DNA of 64,000 bases from Vulcanimicrobiota bacterium (lineage in GTDB: Bacteria; Vulcanimicrobiota; Xenobia; Xenobiales; JADMJV01): the NCBI GenBank assembly GCA_019637395.1, contig JAHBVR010000017.1:124001-188000 (forward strand), written 5' to 3'. The position numbers and the translations under genes were made by a program. Position 1 is the first letter of the stretch; every line of letters begins with the position of its first letter. The notes below the pieces were generated by a model. That model did not search any database and was not told where the DNA came from. It saw nothing but the letters and a program-made list of their open reading frames with translations. Positions 59,678 through 64,000 of the stretch are shown in pieces.

Positions 59678-60658
59678 ATGCGATGGGGAGAAGCCATTCG
59701 GCTGGGAAGACTGCCTCCCGCCTTGGGAGCTTATCAAAGCGCTCTGGAGGCGCGGCCGCTGCTGATCGCGCGCCCCTGGGTCGAGCGCTGGCTGCGGGTG
59801 CAAAAGCTGCTTTTGCGGGGCCTGCAGGCTTTGCTGGTGCGGCCCGAGACGGCCGAGTTCCTGGGGGTAGCGCCGCTTTGGGACGAGCGGCCGCTGCGGC
59901 TGGGCTGCCTGCGCCCCGATTTCATCGTCTCCGCCGATGGCACGATGCGCATTTGCGAGATCAACGGGCGCTTTGCCGTCAACGGCTTTCTGTGCACAGC
60001 TTACCTGCGGGACATGTTCGGTGAGGATGGCTCGTCGATTCGCCGGGCGCTGGCGCTGCCGCCGGGAAGCTGCATCGTGAAAGGGCGGGAGCCGGGTTGG
60101 GATATTCACCAACTGAGCGCCGAGTGGGGGGCTCCTATAGTCGATCACTGGGGGTCGGCCTCGGAGGTGGTGCTGGAACTGCATCAGGATGAGTTGACTG
60201 GAGCGCCGCCCATGCCTTATTGGAACGACCTGCGCACTCAGCTGCTGGGGCACGATAAGCGTTTGCTGCAGTGGTTGGGGGACGCTTCGAGGATGGAGCG
60301 CTGGTTGGGGGCGGAGGCCCGGGAACTGGCCGCGGCCATCGTGCCCACCTGTTCGGTCTCTTCCTTTGTGGACGATGGTTCGGGGGAGTGGGTGTTGAAG
60401 CCCAACCGTTCGGGCAAGGGCGACGGTATTGTCTTTGCTCGGGATGGCGGAGATTGGCGGGCTGCGCTGGCGGCGGCGCCCCCCGAATGGGTGGTGCAGC
60501 GCCATGTGGAGAGTCTGATTTGGGACGGGGAGAGGCTGGTGGGCACGCTGCTGTCGCGCGATCAGCGGTCGCTGGGGCTGGGGATCTTCCGATCGGCTCC
60601 GGGCCGGGTGGTCAATGTTTCCGGTGGAGGGCGGGTGATTTTTCCTAAGTATGCTTGA
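59678..60658 (+). CDS. ATP-grasp-like enzyme, first gene of a biosynthetic operon
   Basis: 326 residues. The layout recalls glutathionylspermidine-synthase-like ATP-grasp proteins: LRPDFIVSADGTMRICEINGRFAVNG (positions about 78-103), then GEWVLKPNRSGKGDGIVFARDG (ATP-binding Lys and Gly-rich loop) and EWVVQRHVES. There is no signal peptide. ATG 59678 starts it. It overlaps the next gene by 8 bp. With the following adenylase and dioxygenase it probably makes or modifies a small amide or peptide. The product is unknown. Confidence 0.75.
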   Translation: MRWGEAIRLGRLPPALGAYQSALEARPLLIARPWVERWLRVQKLLLRGLQALLVRPETAEFLGVAPLWDERPLRLGCLRPDFIVSADGTMRICEINGRFAVNGFLCTAYLRDMFGEDGSSIRRALALPPGSCIVKGREPGWDIHQLSAEWGAPIVDHWGSASEVVLELHQDELTGAPPMPYWNDLRTQLLGHDKRLLQWLGDASRMERWLGAEARELAAAIVPTCSVSSFVDDGSGEWVLKPNRSGKGDGIVFARDGGDWRAALAAAPPEWVVQRHVESLIWDGERLVGTLLSRDQRSLGLGIFRSAPGRVVNVSGGGRVIFPKYA

Positions 60659-61766
60659 GGAAGTGTATACACGGGCCCGTGAGCATCCGTGGTATCGGGA
60701 CCGATTCTTGAGCGACGGCTCGTTGCCGGTGTTGAGCAAGGCCGAGCTTTATGAGATGTTGCAAGGTCGCGAGCGCGATCCGTTTTTTGCGCTGGACACG
60801 TATTGGAGCCCCTCGGGGGGCAGTGGGGCCACCGCCCCGCTTTATTTCCCCACCGCGGTGGCCGAGAATTTAGAGCAGCGCGCTGTCTTTTCCGAGTGGT
60901 TGCGGCGAGAGGGAATTTTGGGCCCGGCCACGGTGGCTTTGAGCTTGTTTTCCAGTCGCACCATGTACCGTTCCGGCGAAATCTTCGTGGATTATGTGCA
61001 GCGCTGCGGGGGCACGGTGCTGCCCGCCGGCTATCAGGCGCGCGATGCCGATGTCCGCGAGTTGCACCAGCGCTTTGGTCCGAACACCTTGATGGGCAGT
61101 CCGGGGCGGTTGGTGCAGCTGGCTCACGCTTATGAGTTGCCCTTTGAACGGGTGCTTTATGCCAGCGAGTTCTTGACTCCGGGCGCGCAGGCGCTTTTAC
61201 AGGCCCGGCTGGGGGTTGCCTGGTGGTCGAGCGTGATGGGCTCGGCCGAAGGTGGAGTGTGGGGATTTTCGCGCTTTCAGGATGCTCTGGATGTGTTCTG
61301 GGCACCGCGTTCTCTGGTGCTTTTGGAGATCGAGGAGGCGGATGAGGAAGGCTTCGGGCGGGTGATCGTGAGCAATTGCGTGCGCCGCCGCCATCCTTTG
61401 TTGCGTTACGATTCCGGCGATCGGGGACGCTTGCTGCCGGGCTTTTGTGACGAGGTGGTGGGGTTGCAACTGGCCGGGAGGCACGGGCGTTCTTTTCAAT
61501 TTTCGTGCCAGTATTACGACTTGTCCGAGTTTGCTTCGGTGCTGAGAGAGGCGGCCGCTTTCCAGTTTGTGCTGCGTTTTGAGCAGCGCGACTGGCTGAC
61601 GCTGCGCCTGGTGGGCGGAGATCCGGACCGGGCGTTGGCCGAGTTGCGGCGCATCGTGCGCTTCAATCCGTTGGCCAACCGGGTCGAGGTGGAGCTATGC
61701 GAGCCGGGTGATTTGCGGCGGGTGGAGCATTCGGGCAAGATTCTGCCGATTGTGGATTTGCGATGA
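60651..61766 (+). CDS. PaaK-like adenylate-forming enzyme
   Basis: 371 residues, similar in layout to phenylacetate-CoA ligase. N-terminal HPWYRDRF and LPVLSKAELYEML; the phosphate-binding loop YWSPSGGSGATAPLYF; the adenine/ribose region VMGSAEGGVWGFSR and LLRYDSGDRGRLLPG (conserved Asp); and a reduced C-terminal domain (FEQRDWLTLRLVGG). Such enzymes activate a carboxylate as acyl-AMP for transfer to CoA or a carrier. It is somewhat short (PaaK is about 430), so thioester formation is uncertain. Overlaps both neighbours: a true operon. Confidence 0.8.
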   Translation: MLEEVYTRAREHPWYRDRFLSDGSLPVLSKAELYEMLQGRERDPFFALDTYWSPSGGSGATAPLYFPTAVAENLEQRAVFSEWLRREGILGPATVALSLFSSRTMYRSGEIFVDYVQRCGGTVLPAGYQARDADVRELHQRFGPNTLMGSPGRLVQLAHAYELPFERVLYASEFLTPGAQALLQARLGVAWWSSVMGSAEGGVWGFSRFQDALDVFWAPRSLVLLEIEEADEEGFGRVIVSNCVRRRHPLLRYDSGDRGRLLPGFCDEVVGLQLAGRHGRSFQFSCQYYDLSEFASVLREAAAFQFVLRFEQRDWLTLRLVGGDPDRALAELRRIVRFNPLANRVEVELCEPGDLRRVEHSGKILPIVDLR

Positions 61767-62731
61767 ATTGTTTCGAGTTGCTGCAGCACGAGGGTGTGGC
61801 GGTGGTGCCCGGACCGGCCCGCTCGGCTGAGGAGGGGCGGGCCTGGTTGACCTCGCTGGTGGAGGGTTGGGGAAGTTTGCACGGGCATGACGCTGCCGGA
61901 CGATTGGTGTGGGATGTTCGGGTCGAACCAGGGGGGCAGGCGCGCTCTCAGCGGATGGACGAGTTTTCTTTGCATACCGACGCCAGTTTCGAGGATCCGC
62001 CGCCGCGTTATGTGGGGTTGCTGGTGATTCGCCGCGATGCTCTGGGCGGTGGCCAGAGTCAGTGGGTGTCTTGCGCGGAGGTGCTGGGGCGGGTTTCCGC
62101 CCGCTGCCGGGCTGATTTGCGCAAGCTTCGTTGGCTGCGGGTGCCCGCGGAGTTTTGCAAGGGGGAAGAGAGGGTGCGGGGGCCGTTGCTCTGCGGTCAG
62201 GATTTGATGAGGTATCGGCGTGAGGTGCTAGATTCGGATATTCCCGAGTTTTCCGCGGCTTTGCAAGGGGAGCGCACTTCTTTGGATCTGGCCGAGGGCA
62301 CGCTGCTGCTGTTGGATAACTGGCGTTTTTTTCATGGGCGGACGGCCATTTTGGATAATTCCCGGCATTTGTTGCGGGTGCGTTTTTTCGGTCCCGAAGT
62401 GCCGGTGATTTTTGGCGATGTGGGGCAGTGGCGGCGCGGCTTATCGTTGTTCGAAGCGGGTGAATTTTGGGAGGCTCACGAGGCCTGGGAAGAACTCTGG
62501 CAGATTTCCCATAAGCTATCGTGCGCGGGCCTGGTGTTGCGCGGCTTGATTCAGGCGGCGGCGGCCTGTTTGAAGAGCCGGCGCGGAGAGGAGCGGGGAG
62601 TGCGGATCTTGGCGGCGCGGGCGGCCCGGACTTTACGCTCGGCTTCTTGCGACAGGTGGAATGGAGTGGACTTGTCGCGTTTGTGCCCGCAACTGGATGA
62701 GCTGCGGGTGGGACAGCGGTTGTGGCTATGA
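61763..62731 (+). CDS. Fe(II)/2-oxoglutarate dioxygenase (TauD-like) fused to DUF309
   Basis: 322 residues. Residues about 1-215 form a double-stranded beta-helix dioxygenase: FSLHTDASFEDPPPRYVGL gives His71 and Asp73; the distal ligand is His191 in NWRFFHGRTAI; a 2-oxoglutarate Arg is likely in HLLRVRFFG. Residues about 224-310 are a DUF309 domain: GLSLFEAGEFWEAHEAWEELW and LVLRGLIQAAAACLK. I do not recall this fusion as standard. The ATG is coupled to the adenylase stop (ATGA), so hydroxylation or desaturation of the activated product is plausible. Confidence 0.8.
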   Translation: MNCFELLQHEGVAVVPGPARSAEEGRAWLTSLVEGWGSLHGHDAAGRLVWDVRVEPGGQARSQRMDEFSLHTDASFEDPPPRYVGLLVIRRDALGGGQSQWVSCAEVLGRVSARCRADLRKLRWLRVPAEFCKGEERVRGPLLCGQDLMRYRREVLDSDIPEFSAALQGERTSLDLAEGTLLLLDNWRFFHGRTAILDNSRHLLRVRFFGPEVPVIFGDVGQWRRGLSLFEAGEFWEAHEAWEELWQISHKLSCAGLVLRGLIQAAAACLKSRRGEERGVRILAARAARTLRSASCDRWNGVDLSRLCPQLDELRVGQRLWL

Positions 62732-63250
62732 TTGCGATTCGCGGAAAATGCCTCGGGGTTTTTTGACCCATGGTTCGAGATTGGCCCAGTCCAGCCGGTC
62801 CTCCGTGCTCAGTTTAGCGATTTTGGCGCCCAGGTCGGTGCTGATCAGGCTGAGCCAGGGCAGTTTGTCGAGGCGGTCGATGTCGAGGCGGTCGGCGTCC
62901 CAGCAAGTGCCGATGGTGGGATCGTCGCTGGTCAAGCCGCTTTCGTGACCGGCGCAGGCTAAGTAAAGCAACTGCATCTGCTCCTGGCTGAGTTCATCGG
63001 CGCAGAACTGGCGGGCCCGGTCGGCGGCGCGCTGGCCGTGGCCGAGGTCTTTTTCTTCATTGTAGCGCTGGCTGTCGTGGAAGAGGGCGAATCTTCGCAC
63101 CACTTCGAGATCGGCTTCGGTGTAGACGGCCAGCAGCCGCCCGATCTTGTCCACCCGCCGCCAGTGGCGGGCCCCGTGCAGGCCGTTGAGCGGCAGTCCG
63201 TAGTCATCGAAGAGTTCCGCCTCCAGTTGGGCGAATTCAGCGTCGGTCAC
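62726..63250 (-). CDS. HD-domain phosphohydrolase-like protein
   Basis: 174 residues from GTG 63250. HD motifs: LHGARHWRRV (His), RRFALFHDSQR (His-Asp), ACAGHESG (His) and WDADRLDIDRL (Asp). They are in the order of the HD superfamily of metal-dependent phosphohydrolases. The substrate is unknown. The start overlaps the rhomboid stop (GTGA), making an operon; the stop overlaps the convergent dioxygenase gene by 6 bp. Confidence 0.8.
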   Translation of the reverse strand: MTDAEFAQLEAELFDDYGLPLNGLHGARHWRRVDKIGRLLAVYTEADLEVVRRFALFHDSQRYNEEKDLGHGQRAADRARQFCADELSQEQMQLLYLACAGHESGLTSDDPTIGTCWDADRLDIDRLDKLPWLSLISTDLGAKIAKLSTEDRLDWANLEPWVKKPRGIFRESQS

Positions 63251-64000
63251 AGATCGGCTGTTTGGGGAGCGAGGTCTTGGGGCCTGCTCATAAGGACGAA
63301 GAGAAAGCCGCTGCAAGCCCCCCACATGTGAGCCACCCCACCCAGTTGGGGGAATTCCTGGTCGATCACCACCTGCACCCCAAAGATAAGCAATAATAGC
63401 AAAAGCTGATGGTTGTTGGGATAGCGCAGCAGCAGGGCCAGGCGCGCGCCGAACAGGGCCATGATGGCGCCCGAGGCGCCGACCAGGTGAGCCTGGGGAG
63501 TGATGAAGAGCTGGGCCAGGCCGGCCACCGCGCCCGCCAGGAAGTAGAGCCAGAGGAAGCGTTTGGGGTAGAGCAGTTCGACCAGCGGGGAGAGGCCGGC
63601 CAGGGCCACCATGTTGAGGGCCAGATGGGTCAGGTTGTAATGGGCGAACAGGCTGGTGAGGAGGCCCAGGGGCAGAGTGCTTTGGGCCAGGTAAAAGTGG
63701 GCTGGTTTGAGGAGGTAGGCCAGCACGGTGAGCAGGATCAGGGCCAGAGCCTGGGGGCCCAGGCGGGCGTTGGCCATCTGGTGGTTATGGTCGAGTTTTT
63801 GGAAATGGTGATGCAGTTGTTCGAGCGTGCGAGCATCAATGTCGGCCGTCAGGCTGGCCAGGTTCTGGCGGTCTTCCTCGATGTAGAGCCGGAAATCGTC
63901 GGGGGCTGTCAGCAGGGCTTCTTCCCAGAGGCTCTCGGCGGCCTCCAGGTTGCCCGCCCGGCCCTGGCAGAGAGCGCGGGCGTGCAGTTTGCTGTGTTCG
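63247..64000 (-). CDS. TPR-rhomboid membrane protease, N-terminus beyond the window
   Basis: The rhomboid core (63247-63777, 176 residues) has about six spans: HYNLTHLALNMVAL, GASGAI with the nucleophile Ser, and GGVAHMWGACSG with the catalytic His. The frame is open without a stop from the internal ATG 63777 to the window edge. The extra 74 residues read as helical TPR-like sequence (ARALCQGRAGNLEAAESLW, DARTLEQLHHHFQKL). The real protein is therefore longer than the rhomboid core, with a soluble TPR domain ahead of it. Rhomboids cleave membrane segments of substrate proteins. Confidence 0.85.
   Translation of the reverse strand, partial: EHSKLHARALCQGRAGNLEAAESLWEEALLTAPDDFRLYIEEDRQNLASLTADIDARTLEQLHHHFQKLDHNHQMANARLGPQALALILLTVLAYLLKPAHFYLAQSTLPLGLLTSLFAHYNLTHLALNMVALAGLSPLVELLYPKRFLWLYFLAGAVAGLAQLFITPQAHLVGASGAIMALFGARLALLLRYPNNHQLLLLLLIFGVQVVIDQEFPQLGGVAHMWGACSGFLFVLMSRPQDLAPQTADL

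Noticed and set aside
62650-62680. GCGACA ... TGTCGC inside the dioxygenase-DUF309 gene
   Set aside because: The halves are too far apart and lie within coding sequence with no start downstream on either strand at the right distance.
1-64000. tRNA, rRNA or riboswitch genes
   Set aside because: I looked for T-loop/acceptor patterns and conserved rRNA or riboswitch cores by eye and found none convincing; a covariance-model scan would be the proper test.

Overview
The window is a GC-rich bacterial chromosome segment. It carries lipoproteins with lipoboxes, secreted proteins, a cytochrome c relic, phosphoketolase and several two-component systems, so a free-living heterotroph with an elaborate envelope is likely. 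Nothing visible fixes the phylum. No rRNA or tRNA was seen. Several genes are split by single-base shifts, some next to C-runs; these may be real decay or assembly errors.

Layout. 1-4.9 kb: secreted proteins and a response regulator followed by two complementary, partly degenerate histidine kinases. 4.9-8.4 kb: two tandem TOPRIM (Spo11/Topo VI-A-like) paralogues and an ankyrin protein. 8.4-13.7 kb: an accessory island with an AbiEii-type toxin pair and a pRiA4b-fold protein, bracketed by two damaged copies of a DUF1016 nuclease 5' end. 13.9-20.9 kb: M48 peptidase, a second nucleotidyltransferase pair, a subtilase, a TPM protein and an unknown paralogous family.

20.9-44.9 kb is a type I-G (formerly I-U) CRISPR-Cas locus in two halves. 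The effector operon cas3-cas8g-csb1-csb2 (minus strand) lies at 20955-27768. The adaptation half, a cas4-cas1 fusion plus cas2, lies at 39494-41433, followed by a leader and an array of 45 repeats and 44 spacers (41644-44915). Between the halves are an AAA ATPase/DUF4276 pair, a lipoprotein, a decayed regulator pair, and an operon of AddB-like and AddA-like helicase-nucleases, a WYL regulator and a secreted thermonuclease-fold protein.

The main finding is a shared 17-bp palindrome, GCGACM-N5-KGTCGC with up to two mismatches. It occurs seven times, each time between genes and 25-93 bp upstream of a start: before cas3, between addB and cas4-1 (two copies), before the WYL gene, the lipoprotein, the M48 peptidase and an EcsC-like gene. 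This suggests one regulon, probably under the WYL protein, linking CRISPR interference, spacer acquisition, AddAB end-processing and envelope functions. A degenerate CRISPR repeat lies upstream of cas3 and could be a regulatory mini-CRISPR or an array relic.

45-64 kb: ATP-grasp enzyme, beta-propeller lipoprotein, EcsC-like pair, TPR protein, broken cytochrome c, NarL-type two-component pair, an SMI1/KNR4 gene flanked by 41-bp direct repeats, a lipase, phosphoketolase, a 72-bp tandem repeat, PrsW, a three-gene ATP-grasp/adenylase/dioxygenase-DUF309 operon, an HD hydrolase and a TPR-rhomboid cut by the window end.
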